Assembly: GCA_023548195.1 (NCBI GenBank) | Contig: JAJHZJ010000311.1 | Location: 6,674,811-6,738,810, forward strand | DNA: 64,000 nt | Direction of reading: 5' to 3' | Source: Bettongia penicillata ogilbyi | Taxonomy: Eukaryota; Chordata; Mammalia; Diprotodontia; Potoroidae | Part shown: in pieces, positions 47,300 to 58,861 of the stretch | Position numbering within the stretch: the stretch's first letter is position 1 | Layout of the letters: every line of letters begins with the position of its first letter | Notes under the pieces: generated by a model | Seen by the model: the letters and a program-made list of their open reading frames with translations, nothing else | The model's database searches: none | What the model was told of the DNA's origin: nothing | Program-made: the position numbers and the translations under genes

Positions 47300-48690
47300 A
47301 GCGGTTTGATTTTGTTAAAAACGTGGTATCATTTTTTCTTAAGTGATTAAAATATAAATGACTCAAATTTGGAAATTTGGTTTGAGATTTGTTCTTATTT
47401 TGAATGTTGATTGGGTTATCTACTACAAATATTGTGTTTATAACAGAGAAGTAAGTTTTCATTTTTAATATTTTAGACTATAGATGCTGAATTTCATTAT
47501 ACAATGTAGTCTTTGTCCACACAGCCACAACACTATATGATCCTGAACAGGTCACTTCTTTGCAACTCAATGCTGTCTTAACACTCAGGATTGCTATACA
47601 CAAAAACGAGTCTTCAAAATATAGCTGTTACAAAAAGACCTATAGAATAAAAGCATTCTTTATAAAATATTATGATTGTTTTCATTTCCAGCATTTCCCC
47701 AGGGAAAGGATAATGAGAAGCACCATGATAATTTTATATCAATTTTCTAATTTAACATTAATATAAAACCAGATACTTTTTTTACATTTAATTTAGGAAG
47801 GAAATGATTTTCTTACAAGATCTTCACAGTTAAAGTTTCTCCAACAATCAGGTGACAAAGATACTATATTTTGTTTAAAAACACTTCAACAAAAATGCAC
47901 AGTTTAAAATTCTGCTGGACCTTACTGAGTTTTGGTTTTGGGCTCCCTAAGAGGAATCTGAATATCTCTAACTCGAAAAAAGAAAAAAAAAAAACCTTAG
48001 ATTACTAATCTTGACAGAGAAAGGAAATGATGAAATTCTTAAAAAAAAAAAAAAGGCTCAACCAACATAGTAAAACAAATGGAAATACTGTCCAACTGCA
48101 CTATACCGACAGAAAATAGGTTTCAGTAAAACAGGAGTCTTCAATCAAAACTGAAAAGCCCACATCTGTCTGACTAATGTAAGAAATTAACCCAACATAT
48201 TAAGCAGATGACAATAAAATCAGAGAACATAACATCATAAGAAATTCAATTTTTTTTTAAAAGAAAGACTTCTCTGGGAAACAAATTCTAACATCCAAGA
48301 AATCCTTAAGTTGTTTTTTAAGAGATGGCTTTCCTGAATCAGCATATAAAGTGTTTTTAAAATTCACCTCTAACAACAGATTTAATGGAAACAAACCTTT
48401 AAAAAATATTTACAAGTGCCTCTTTCTTTCTATCCCCAAAGCTGTAGAAGAAAGTCTAAATGAAACATCAAATAAAACCAGCAATAAGTTCTAAATGCCA
48501 CAAAAACATTAACCTTTTACAAGCCCTATCAGTACTCAAAATGTACTTCAATTTTAAAAGCAGAGAGAACAGATTCCATTTTTTAAATTTATGGTTGTTT
48601 TAACCAATGTGTATACGTAAACCTGGAAGAGGGGGAAAAAGAGATCTGATAAACTGGAAGTATAAAAAAGAAAACAATGACTCAACAAAC
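47300..48690. other. EPC2: AT-rich intron flanking the EPC2 exon
   Basis: A- and T-tracts (for example 47980-47994 and 48041-48054) and no recognisable repeat. It includes the donor side of the exon at 48695. Confidence 0.5.
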
Positions 48691-48694
48691 TTAC

Positions 48695-48854
48695 GCTGAA
48701 TATGAATGAACTGCTTCGGCTGTTTAAACTCTCCTTTGTACAGACGATTATAATAGATGACGTTGCTTTCTGCCTCAGGAACTGGAATGACCATGCTCTC
48801 TTTCTTTTCTCTAAACACTTGCTGCGCTGAAATTGCTCGCTGTAAATGGTGTTC
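48695..48854 (-). CDS. EPC2: EPC2 coding exon (probably exon 2), enhancer of polycomb homolog 2
   Basis: Read on the minus strand, this 160-bp exon encodes 53 codons plus one base, from EHHLQRAISAQQ through FREKKESMVIPVPEAES to FKQPKQFIHIQ. I recognise this as the N-terminal EPcA region of EPC2, roughly residues 52-104. EPC proteins are scaffold subunits of the nuclear TIP60/NuA4 histone acetyltransferase complex, and the EPcA region contacts the MYST-family acetyltransferase. The acceptor is a pyrimidine-rich tract ending in CAG just above 48854. The donor is C|GTAAGT just below 48695. The exon starts in phase 0 and ends with one base of a split codon, which the exon at 5801-5946 completes as proline. 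The frame is open throughout, so this is a functional exon rather than a processed copy. The preceding coding exon should lie beyond position 64000. Confidence 0.97.
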
Positions 48855-49239
48855 CTGAAAAATGTAAAATGAGCAATTTAAGTTGTGTTAATCATCAAAA
48901 TTCAACTATATCTAACATTTGTTTTATACTATTACTTGCCAGTAGTTTTAAAGAACCCAAATAACCAGGATTTTATTATAATTTTTTCTCTCCCACTAAT
49001 TATTAGAGAATGAGAGGCAAATCATAAAAAATCTGGTATCATTAATGCATTAAACAAATAACTTTCAGCCTACAACCTAGGGTAAGCATACATTGTCATG
49101 TCCTACATCTTTTAACATAAAAACTAAGCCATGAAAATAGATAGCCATTAAAGATGAAGAACTAGAACAGTGGTATGAAACGCAAACAAAAATGGATCCT
49201 TGCAAGTCAAATACCTAGAAAGCCACAAATTAACACTGC

Positions 49240-49375
49240 CTGTGTTGTATTATGTTTTTATTTATTTTACCAAACATTTCCCAATTACATTTTAATCTAG
49301 TTCAGGCTCCACTTAGTAGTTTTGCAGGTCCCTTGCAGTCCACTGAGTTTGACACCTTTGAACTGGATGATGCTA
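49240..49375 (-). repeat. hAT-like interspersed repeat, antisense
   Basis: 'aacatttcccaattacattt', 'taatctagttcaggctccac' and 'gagtttgacacctttgaact', the reverse complement of the family at 32150-32300. Confidence 0.55.
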
Positions 49376-49639
49376 ATTTTTCCAGAGATTTACTTCTTCT
49401 CAATATTCCTAAAGCAAATAAGACATTTGAAAAACAAAAGTAAAACCAAAAAAGGCTTATCTGATTAACCCTGAGTTAACAAAAAAAATAATAAATTAAA
49501 GACTATAAACAGCAGGTACAATGTCCACAGATTTTTGTTGCTATTTTGTTTAGATCTTTTGAATGACTTGTTTATACATGTGTAGATGTGTATGAATATA
49601 TGTGTGTAGGCATGTGTATGCATCTTTAACAACTGCTTC

Positions 49640-50215
49640 AAATGGCCACAAAACTTCGACCCAGTAAATTACTCCTAAGTCAATCAAAGAAAAAGTAAAG
49701 GACCTGTAAGTACAAAAATATTTATAGCAGCTCTTGTTGTGACTGCAAAAAAATTGGACACTGAGGACAACTGAACTGCCCATCAACTGTGGAATGGCCG
49801 AAAAAGTTGAAGCATATGATTATTAGAACATAAGAAATGACAAAGGAGATGATTTCAGAAAAACCTAAGAAGACATATGAACTGATACAAAATGGAGTGA
49901 GATCTTCGTACACTGTAACTAAAATAATGATAATCAACCGTGAGACCGCTATTCTGATCAATATGATGATCAAAGACAATTCTGAAGGACTCATGGTGAA
50001 AAATACTATCCACCTCTAAAGAGAGAATTGATGAGCTCTGAATACAAAATGAAGCATAACTTTTTTTTACTTTATTTTTCTTGCTTTTTTGTAACATGCA
50101 AAATATGGAAATATGTTTTATATGTTTTCAAATGTATACATTTGCTTGCCTCTTCAATGGGTGAGGGAGAACAGGAAGAAGGAATTAAAAAAAATTATGA
50201 ATGTTAAAAAATAAT
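49640..50215 (+). mobile_element. L1 ORF2 C-terminus and 3'UTR, sense, 5'-truncated
   Basis: 'aatatttatagcagctcttg', 'actgcccatcaactgtggaa', 'gacatatgaactgatacaaa', 'gacaattctgaaggactcat' and the T-rich end with 'ttatttttcttgcttttttg' follow the marsupial L1 3' end order. Confidence 0.72.
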
Positions 50216-50329
50216 TACTTTTGAAGGGTACAGAAAAAAGACCTATCAAGAAATCAAAAGTTAAATTTAATAAGCCGCAAGCAAAAATTATTTACAGAAT
50301 GCTATAATTTTAAAAGCATAAAATCAGAA

Positions 50330-50785
50330 GGCAATGGCCTTCTGGTTGGTCTTCCTGCTTCAAGTCTATTCCCAATACTATCTAACCTTCACTCAGCTTT
50401 CAAATTAACCCACATTTGACCATGTCACCTCCCCACACCCCCTACTCTTCAAGAAACTTCAGTGGTTCCCTATCACTTCCAGGATCAAATATAAAATTCT
50501 CTCTTGGACATTAAAGGACTTTGACAACCTTGTCCTCCTCCTACTCTTCCAGTCATTGCAATCCAGTGACATTGGCTTCCCTGCTGTTCTTCAGACAAGT
50601 CATTCAATCTCCAAACTGGGCATATTCACTTTATTATGCCCAGAATACTCTGCCTCCTCATCCCCACCTGCTAGTTTCAAATCTCACCTACTACTGTGAA
50701 ATCCCAGAGAGAAGGGGTTGTCTTTTGCCTTTCTTTGTAATCCTAGTGCTTAGCAGAGTCCCTGGCATGTGTAAAAAAAAAAAAA
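50330..50785 (+). mobile_element. L2 LINE 3' end, sense
   Basis: 'ggtcttcctgcttcaagtct', 'cctatcacttccaggatcaa', 'ccagtgacattggcttccct', 'ttttgcctttctttgtaatc' and 'gcagagtccctggcatgtgt' form a well-kept L2 tail ending in an A-tract. Confidence 0.82.
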
Positions 50786-51019
50786 GGAAAAAGTCAAAAC
50801 ATTAACAAAACCCAACAGCATGGAAACATCCATAGAATACAAAAATAAAACCACGGATGGACTGAGAAACAGAAAAAGGTAAAGAAAGCAGAACAGTGAA
50901 CCAAGGTCAAAAGGTAGCTTACCTAGAAGAATGCGTAATAAATTTACAGAGATGAAAAGGTGACCTTTCTTGCAAAGGATTATTTCCACCTGTGTCCTTA
51001 AATCCCATCACCTCCAAAA

Positions 51020-51190
51020 CCAAAGAGTTATTAGATCTGAAAAGATCCTTAGAAGCCATCTAGTTCAACCCCTTTGTTTTATAAATGAGGAAACTGAAGT
51101 CTAGAGGATGACTTGCAAAGTCATACAGGAGGTAATTTGTCAGGTCTCCTAATTTCAAAACAAGCACTCTTTGCACTAACTCACATTCCT
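51020..51190 (+). repeat. Short interspersed repeat of the 'ctggaagggacc' type
   Basis: 'gatctgaaaagatccttaga', 'agccatctagttcaacccct', 'taaatgaggaaactgaagtc' and 'caggtctcctaatttcaaaa', in the same order as at 16125-16275. Confidence 0.6.
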
Positions 51191-51906
51191 CCACTGTTAA
51201 AAACACTTGCACTTAACTATTCCTTTTGCCAGCCAAGTGTCTCAAGAAGCTCTCTATACTGTTTGACTCCTCTCCCTTATCATTTACTCACTTCTCAAAC
51301 CCTTACAGTGATGAGAAGAAAATGATGCAAGAAGAAAACACAGTGGATGGGTTTTAACCTGCAGTAGGTATATTAATAAGGATGAGATAGAGATTCGTCA
51401 AATAAAGCATAGTCTAAGATTTAGTGCTTTACACAGGAGATATATATATACAAATATCAACCTCTCTAACATCGTTCTAACACTACTGCACCCTATCCTC
51501 AAAAGCAAACATGCTTTTCTGGACCACTGACAGTACCTGATGGCCATTACCGAGCCTACCTTCCCCACTACCTTGTCCCATCAGTGATACTTACAAGATA
51601 CTCTTGTCACGCCCCCTCCCTTTTCTCCATTATACACCAGAGTTCATGGTTAAGTTAATTATAATTCAGGCAATCTCTCATGCATATCTATGTCCTCTTG
51701 AAACCTCCACTTCTTGTCTTTTTCAACTCTTTGCATAGTTACTGATGGGGTGCTTGGATGCATGTGCTTGAGTCGCAATTCTAAAATCACATTTCTCTTT
51801 AAAAAAATCACATTCCTCCCTAACCTCAAAACACTGCCTCAGGCAGTTTTTCTCCCCAGCCTAAGGACACAGCTTGCCCCAGCAACAACTGTTATCTCCT
51901 TTCCTG

Positions 51907-51908
<2 letters not shown>

Positions 51909-51939
<31 letters not shown>
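51909..51939 (+). repeat. (TG)n microsatellite at the LTR edge
   Basis: An uninterrupted TG run directly before the LTR-like sequence. Confidence 0.93.
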
Positions 51940-51940
<1 letters not shown>

Positions 51941-52506
51941 CAGCTGCACCTATAGAACTTATTAGTCTGAACCAGCTGTGTACTGGCTGAACTGGCTGTG
52001 TACTCTGTCATCACGACACTTACTACTCACTGACCAATCACATGTATCCTAGACTTAGATATACACATACTCCCTTACATTTATCTTGTCTAACAAGAGA
52101 TTGATGAGAGAAGCCTGGTATTCCTTAGTCAGCCCTGACTCTTAGTTGACAGTGCGGTTTCAGGCCTAAAACCCCACCTCCATGTAGCCCTCCCAACCTT
52201 GGGCTATTTCCTGATGAACTCTGGCAAAATACCTGCGCATTAGATACCAAAAATGCATGTTCCTTTAAGAATTAACCACTCCCTAACCCTACCATGAATC
52301 ATCTAGTTAGCATATTTGACACATGTTTTACTATAGAACATCCTATATAAACTTTACCTGTACCCCTCTAAGGCTGCAGGTTGCCTAAGAACTCTTGCCT
52401 GCTGAAAAGCATAATAAATCTTTACCTTGACTTCAAGAATGCTTGAGTCTGCAAATTCATTCCAGGAGACCTGCCCCTGTACTCCAGTCTTTGTGAGGGT
52501 CTCACA
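51940..52506 (+). mobile_element. Solo LTR of an endogenous retrovirus, sense
   Basis: The promoter-to-polyadenylation layout is clear: CCAAT at 52034-52038, TATATAA at 52344-52350 and AATAAA at 52413-52418, then a C/T-rich region ending in CACA near 52506. Spacing fits an LTR with a short R region. No gag, pol or env sequence flanks it, so it is a solo LTR. The 5' border is obscured by the TG run and no target duplication could be fixed. Class I is likely but uncertain. Confidence 0.7.
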
Positions 52507-53060
52507 TACAACCCCTTCCCACCCTCATCAGTTACCGCACAGAGAAATTTCTTTTTTCTTCTGTTTCATTTGTGAGTTAAAAAAAAAACCCAATTATGGT
52601 CAGTAAGCTTAATGACAATGCTACTAATATGGCTGTCAAGGTAAATAAAAGCAATTTTAAGAACTAGTAGAAAAGAAAGCATCAACAAAATATAAATCTC
52701 TTGAAAATACCCCAAAGATACATGAGAAGACACTTCTTCTCCTTGCTCCTTTGCAGAGATGGACATCTACAGTGTGACGTTTGGGACATCACATCATCAG
52801 ATTTTTTCACTGTATTGACTTCTTTTACTCAAATTTTCTTCTCCTACCCTTTTTTTTAAAAATTCTGTTAAAGAAGATGGTTCTCTAGAATAGTAGAAGC
52901 TATATAAAGAGAAATACAGGCAATGTAAAAATAAAAGATACTGAGTCTTTTTTTAACTCAGAATTCTCCAAAAATTTTTCTTTTCCTCTATACTTGCCTT
53001 ATTAAGGCACTAAAATTAAATATACTACTACTTATCACATTATAAACTTTTTAATTATTG
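52507..53060. other. Intron with no gene or clear repeat
   Basis: AT-rich intron. Part of 52800-52950 may be a LINE 3' remnant, but I cannot support it. Confidence 0.4.
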
Positions 53061-53069
53061 TTCCTACTG

Positions 53070-53300
53070 TAAAAGCACATTTTAGCTCTTTCCATTCACT
53101 CTACTCTGATTTAACTAATCTAAGGACCACTGGTCTTACCATCTCCTTCCCCTCTACTCCTATCTCACTTCTTAGGATTTCTAGGTCTTTCCTTTCTCCC
53201 CAAACTGCACTTCTTTTTCATGAGTCATCTCCTATTAGAACATGAGCTCCTTAAGATCAAGGGCTTTGTTCAACTCCTGACACAATGAAGGCACTTAATC
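53070..53300 (+). repeat. L2 3' end fragment, sense
   Basis: 'gaacatgagctccttaagat', 'caagggctttgttcaactcc' and 'aatgaaggcacttaatctaa' resemble the L2 terminus. The upstream part is C/T-rich L2-like. Confidence 0.5.
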
Positions 53301-54715
53301 TAAATCACTGACTTTCTCAATCTTTCTCAATTTTTCTATTATCACCTAGCACATAAAAAACAATGAATGCATTATTTATTTATTTATTAGTTGTTTTATG
53401 GGTTAATCTGGAACATTACAAATCAAATTTTTATGAAAAAATTCATCTCAATTTCTTTAAACTTACGTTTGTATATCTCCTGATACAATGCCTTTATGGA
53501 TAAAATTACCATTCTTCCAAGTGAGTCCTGCATCATATTGAATCTAATAAATCATGAGCTATGCAAGGAACAAATGTGAACTTTTATTATATATCTGTAC
53601 CAATAACTTGACATTTTTCTTAATTTTCCCTCAGGAAAGAAATATAAGAGATGAAAAATAAGATCAGATTCTAATGGTTATTTTTAACCCACAAAACATT
53701 TCACAAGTTTCTGTTAATGAGGTTATGGATAAAGAAAAGGGACTCTCATCTACCTATAGGATCAAATGAAGTTTCTTTTTGAAGCAATTACAAGATTCTG
53801 ATCCTTAAATGATTATATTTTTATTGGGGGAAATTATTAATCCTGCAATATTCCCCAAACTGAGGCTTTATAGCACTATGAAATTTGTCTTTAAAACAGC
53901 ACTGAGGCTGTAAAGACATTCTCAGCTGAGACAGAAATATTATTCAGTCACTTACTGCCTTTATCTGTGGTTATCATATGCTTCTGACACAGAAAAAAAA
54001 CTGGCTTATTTCAGTCCTTGCTTTGCTCCTAAAGAGAGTTATGTCAGGTATTATCATTATGCAAACAGAAGATGAAGATGATTATATGCTCTCTAAAGTC
54101 AATTAAAATAACATTCTTAAACAGATATTAAGAAGTTTTTAGTAGGCTACACACTGAAAATCAAATAGTAATAGGCAGCTCAAGAGCTTTGGTGTACTAT
54201 TTTAGAGACTAAAACCAAAGAAGACAGAATGAGACTAAAACCTCCAGAAGACAGAATGAGGACCAGGTGACATAAACTACAGGAAGGTAGATTTCAGCCT
54301 AGTACATGGAAAAATGTAACAATTGGAACTTTCCGACAAAGGAATATACTGCTAATTTCTAAGTGATAAAAGATCTTCAGCATTCCCAATCCAGTGTTTA
54401 ATTAAACATTTGCTATACCTAAGTGCAAGACTATATTAGGGGATTGTCAAATACTCAAATAGTCTTATCTTAAAGACTTCCATCTTTCTTTCAACAATGC
54501 AGAAAACAAATCAACTACACCTTACTGCTCAGTGAACGTCTATATTATAAAATAAATTAACCACAAGAGACACAATGTACCAAAAACTCCCTTGTTTTCT
54601 CCTAACAGACTAAGAATACTTGTGAAGCACTTGGATCATCCCTCACACACACCAAATTGGCCAGACCATTATTTTTCTGTCTGGCACACATTTTCATGGT
54701 AATACCTATAAAAAT
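53300..54715. other. Intron with no gene or clear repeat
   Basis: AT-rich. Includes a short TTTA run near 53375. I see nothing else nameable. Confidence 0.5.
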
Positions 54716-54717
54716 CA

Positions 54718-54822
54718 GTTCCTCATGAACTGGAGAATGAAATGGCAAGCCTTTCCAGGACCTCTGCCAAGAAAACTCCAAAATGGGGTCACAAAGAGTT
54801 GGACGTGACTGAAATGACATAT
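54718..54822 (+). mobile_element. SINE RTE-like tail fragment, sense
   Basis: 'gaactggagaatgaaatggc', 'ctctgccaagaaaactccaa' and 'ggggtcacaaagagttggac' are the sense version of the tail seen reversed at 17175 and 25755. A TA/TG microsatellite follows at about 54822-54872. Confidence 0.65.
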
Positions 54823-54872
54823 ATTTTATATATATATGTGTGTGTATGTATATGTACATATATATATATGTA

Positions 54873-55464
54873 CACAGATAAATGTGCATATATGTTACAG
54901 ACTATTCATACCTACTATACGTGATGTTCATTTCTCAATTCTTTGGAGACTGTTTAATATGTCAAAGCAATATATAACAGCATCCACAGAACATCAGTAT
55001 TAAAAAGTTAAGCTGTTATGGCTCAAAAGTAGAACTATGAGAAGGCTCTCTCACCCTACCCCTTTGCAGAACTTAAGAGTCTACAAGTGTGATACATCAC
55101 ATATATTTTATAAGCACTGATGAGTTATGCTGATTTTTTTTCCTTTTTTTATTTTTGTCTTTAAAAAATATTACTGGCTAGAATACCTCTCTGGGAGGAG
55201 AAGGGGAGGAATATTGGGGGAAATTATGTTGACACAAAAAAATGGCATCAACAAAATTTTTTTTCAAAGATAAGATTTTGTTTCCTGAATAAGTTTGGAG
55301 TCATTAAAAGAGCTTATCAATTTCCTGAGGGGCTATTTAGCCTGGTCTCAACCTCCCATTTAACTATGGACTTAATTTAATATGCTGTGAGATACAAAAA
55401 CTGTTCCTGACTTCAAATTCTATACTGAATTATATAATTATAGGTAATATATTTATAGAACACT
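54873..55464. other. Intron; possible LINE 3' end at 55140-55265
   Basis: A T-rich block followed by a G/A-rich block near 55190-55225 resembles a LINE 3' terminus. It is too short and too decayed to name. Confidence 0.35.
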
Positions 55465-55680
55465 TTAAGACTTGCAAAGTGCTTTACAAATGTTATCTTT
55501 TAATCCTCACAACAACTCTGGAAAATAAATACTATTACTGTACAGTTAAGAAAACTGGGAGACAGGTTAAACAACCTGCCCAGAGTCACACAGATAGTAA
55601 ACATCAGAGGACAAATGTGGGAATTCAGGTCTTCCTGACTCCAGGTCCACAATTCTATCCACTGGACAGCGTAGCTAAAG
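55465..55680 (-). repeat. CORE-SINE, antisense
   Basis: 'cttgcaaagtgctttacaaa', 'tcctcacaacaactctggaa', 'cccagagtcacacagatagt', 'caggtcttcctgactccagg' and the reversed head 'ttctatccactggacagcgt'. It is a nearly full-length copy. Confidence 0.68.
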
Positions 55681-56425
55681 TAAATGAAAAATTACAGATG
55701 ATCCATAAATCATTTTTATTTGACTCTGAAATCTGACAAATTAGTACAGACTAAAAGTATGCAGAACTTAGAAATAACACATTTCAGGCTACCTAAAGTC
55801 CTTCATGTGAGAATGAATGAGAAGCAGTACTGCAAACATCTCCTCTGAATTGTCTTCTGTATTTACTGCAATAGTGGAAAATGGTTGCACTTTTTGATAT
55901 AAGTCTATCAATCTAAACTATGTAGATACCTTTCAAATGAAATAAACCCTAGGTTATCCTGAATGATTAATACTAATAATCTGTTTAACAAAATGGCTAT
56001 GTAGAGTAAGTAGTTGACCAATTTTCAAAGAATCAGAACACAGTATATAACATTAGTTATACTATAAATAACTTATGCTTTTTAATGATCCAGAAAGCAC
56101 ACAAACATAAAAATTAATTATCATAGTATTACAAATGTGACAATACTGGACACCAGCTATTAATGTATGACCCAATATTAAACTATTCAATGATCTGTGC
56201 CAGTTCAATAGTGTCAAATATGCTGGATACGTAGCATCAAATATGTTGGATATGTTTTACATTTACCACTAAATAACTACACTGGATACCACATTTTAGG
56301 AAGGACACTGACAAACTGAAAAACATCCAGAAGAAGTATGTGTATACTGTCCAAAAGAAGCTCATGAAGTGTAGTTGGGCAGATGAGATATGTGCACACA
56401 TACAAACAGGTACACATACACAAAG
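55681..56425. other. Intron with no gene or clear repeat
   Basis: AT-rich intron. Nothing nameable. Confidence 0.5.
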
Positions 56426-56429
56426 AGAA

Positions 56430-56645
56430 TAGACAACATTTATGTAGGTTTGCAAAGTACTTTATCTCACTTGATACTCAAAGCAACCCTTTGAAGTTAA
56501 GGTATTTTTATTTTTATTCCCATTTTACAGATAAGGAAGCTAAGAGTGTTTAAAAGACATGCCCATAGTCAAAAGCTAGCAAGTATTTGAGGCAGAACTT
56601 GAATTCAGGTCTTCCTGACTCTAAGTCCAATGATCTACGCTAACT
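56430..56645 (-). repeat. CORE-SINE, antisense
   Basis: 'gtttgcaaagtactttatct', 'cattttacagataaggaagc', 'cttgaattcaggtcttcctg' and 'ctctaagtccaatgatctac' match the same family as 55465-55680. Confidence 0.66.
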
Positions 56646-57185
56646 GTTGTTAGTAAAGCAATACACAAGAATCAAATGAGGAGACATCAAGGGCTACAGG
56701 AATATAGAGAAGGTTTCACAGAAGAGACTGAATTCAGTTGGATCCTGAAAGATCTGTTCTGCAATCTTTACTACTTACCAATTGGCTTTTGTATACAATT
56801 TAAGCCTATACTTTAGACCTCAGTTTCTTATAGTGAGAGTATATGGTAATGTTCCCTCCAAGTTTTTTTATTCCTTTTGGGGGCTGGATTAATATTCCTA
56901 TTAAGTAGTTACGAGGGCAGCCAATTACTCCTCTGTGGCCAGGACTAGAAAACTGTAGTTTTTGCAGAATGGGGTTCACATTACACAAAACTGTCCCAAA
57001 GATGGTAAACACTGTTAGCACTGTCTGTTCTTTCTAGTTTGCTTTCCCTTTTGTCTTACCTTTTTTCTGCCACTTGCATCTCCCCCCATAAGCTAAGCCT
57101 CTATAAACTCCAATATGTTAAGATACATCCAAGTGGAAATTTGATCATTTCTGTAAGAAGCAAAACAAAGGTACCACTGATACTG
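56646..57185. other. Intron with no gene; possible short L2 fragment
   Basis: 56690-56760 resembles an antisense L2 scrap ('ggtttcacagaagagactga'). The rest is unassigned. Confidence 0.4.
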
Positions 57186-57189
57186 TGAC

Positions 57190-58861
57190 TCTTCTCAACA
57201 TGAAGCCAAGAAGCATTCATTAAGTACCTACTAGATTGTAGAGTGAACACGGAGTGAACAAGGTATAAAAAGAGACTGGGGATAGATTATGAATGGCTTT
57301 AAAATTCTAACAGAGACAATTTAATATTTGGTCTTGAAAGTGATAGGGAACCATTGGAATTTATCTAGTTAATTTACATGGTCAGATTTGTGCTTAAGGA
57401 AGATCACTATAACAGCCGAGGTAGAGGATGGACTGGAGTGAAGAGACTGGAAGGCATGAGGGTCAACTAGAAGGCTATTGTAATAGTCCAAATGTGAGCT
57501 ATTTAGGAATTGCATACATGTGAGTAGTGAGAAGGATACATATACAAGAGATGTTTTAAAGCAAAAGAGAGGATGAAATGGCCAAGAATGACTCTAACAC
57601 TTATTTTCTGGAAAAAATCTTTTATGTGCCCAGGTGCCATCTCAACACTCCAAGAAACTGTTTCTATCTGAGACATTTGGTAGGTATAAATGTAGCCTTG
57701 ATACTCTGCAGTGAATATTAAGTCTAGGTGACTGGTAAGATGACAGGGCTCTCCACAGTAACAGTAAAAAGTTCAGAGGAGCAGAGGGTTTGGGGGCAGT
57801 AGTGTGCTGATAATGTTTCACATTCACACAAATATAAGTTTATTAAAAATTTCAACAATATAAAAGATGTGTAGCATACAACTTACAAGTAATAATGAAA
57901 TATACAATATTCCTTATGTATATTCCACATAATTAGAAATTTTTAAATGATTAACTTATTTTCAGATATTGAATCAAGTGATAACTACAATGATTTTTAA
58001 AGTACCAAATAATTTCAGAAAATTTTTCTAGCAACATTACAGCTTCTCCAGACTTTCTTCCCAGCATCAGAACATAATACAACTAAGTTTCCTTACAAAT
58101 ATTCAATATTAAAGCTAGTCACTTAATGTAGACAAATTATGTGTTGCAAATATACTCTGCCAGGATTAATATCAATTTTTTAAAAATCAATAAATAACAT
58201 TGTCAGTACAGATCACAGAACTGTGCACTGGCTGTATTTAACAATCAGCTCCTAAATTCCCTGAAATTTTAACAATTGGTTCTCCTAATCTGGCATAAAT
58301 CAGCTCTAGTAAACCACTGATTTGGAAGGAAAGATAATGAGTTGTTTCAGACATGTCTAAAATATCCAAGGAACATCAAGTTCAATACATCCAATAAGCA
58401 GCTGGAGATGCAAATCTGGAAATCAAAAGAGGTTAGAATGGATAAGTAAGTAGAATAGTCTGAAGAGAGACGATGATTAATGAAATGAAATCACCAAGTA
58501 AAATAGTAAAGAAGAAGAAAAGAGCTGAGACAGAGCATGGGGGATATCCCAATTGGTAGGCACAACCTGAATGAAGATGTAGCAAAGGAAAACTGAATAG
58601 GACTTGTCAGACAGGTAGGAGAATCAGAAGACAGAGATGTCACAGAAAACCTAGTGAGAAGAAAGTGATCAACAATGTCAGAGGTTACAAAGAGGTCAAG
58701 AAAGATGAGGATTAAGAAAAGGCTATTAGGCTGTGCAATTAAGAGACTGAAGAGAGAAATTTCACAGTTGAATGATGCAGAGAGATATAAACCAACAGCA
58801 ATCAGGGAAGATGGGGTCAAGGTAAGGGTTTTTTTTAAGAATGATAGAGACATGGATAAGT
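57190..58861 (-). pseudogene. L2 LINE, antisense, including reverse transcriptase remnant
   Basis: Plus-strand L2 words run from 'tattgggaaccattgg'-type sequence near 57345 through 'gactggagtgaagagactgg' and 'actagaaggctattgtaata', then 58490-58760 ('ggagatatcccaattgg'-like, 'gacagagatgtcacagaaaa', 'caagaaagatgaggattaag'). On the minus strand a frame between 58491 and about 58860 stays open and carries 'IFLDLFVTSDIVDHFLL', the degraded L2/CR1-type 'LLDLSAAFDTVDH' motif of the reverse transcriptase. The middle (57600-58330) is poorly matched. Inactive. Confidence 0.7.

Larger units (their letters stand above)
5947..48694 (-). other. EPC2: EPC2 intron between the two coding exons (42,748 bp)
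   Basis: Both exon borders have consensus splice signals and compatible phase, so the whole stretch is one intron read on the minus strand. It holds most of the mobile elements listed here, including both HAL1 copies, the RTE remnant and several L1 and L2 copies. I see no further coding exon within it that matches EPC2. An alternative or cryptic exon cannot be excluded by eye. Confidence 0.9.

Noticed and set aside
57642..57827. A short minus-strand frame in the antisense L2 as a coding exon.
   Set aside because: It has no homology and is within or next to the decayed L2.
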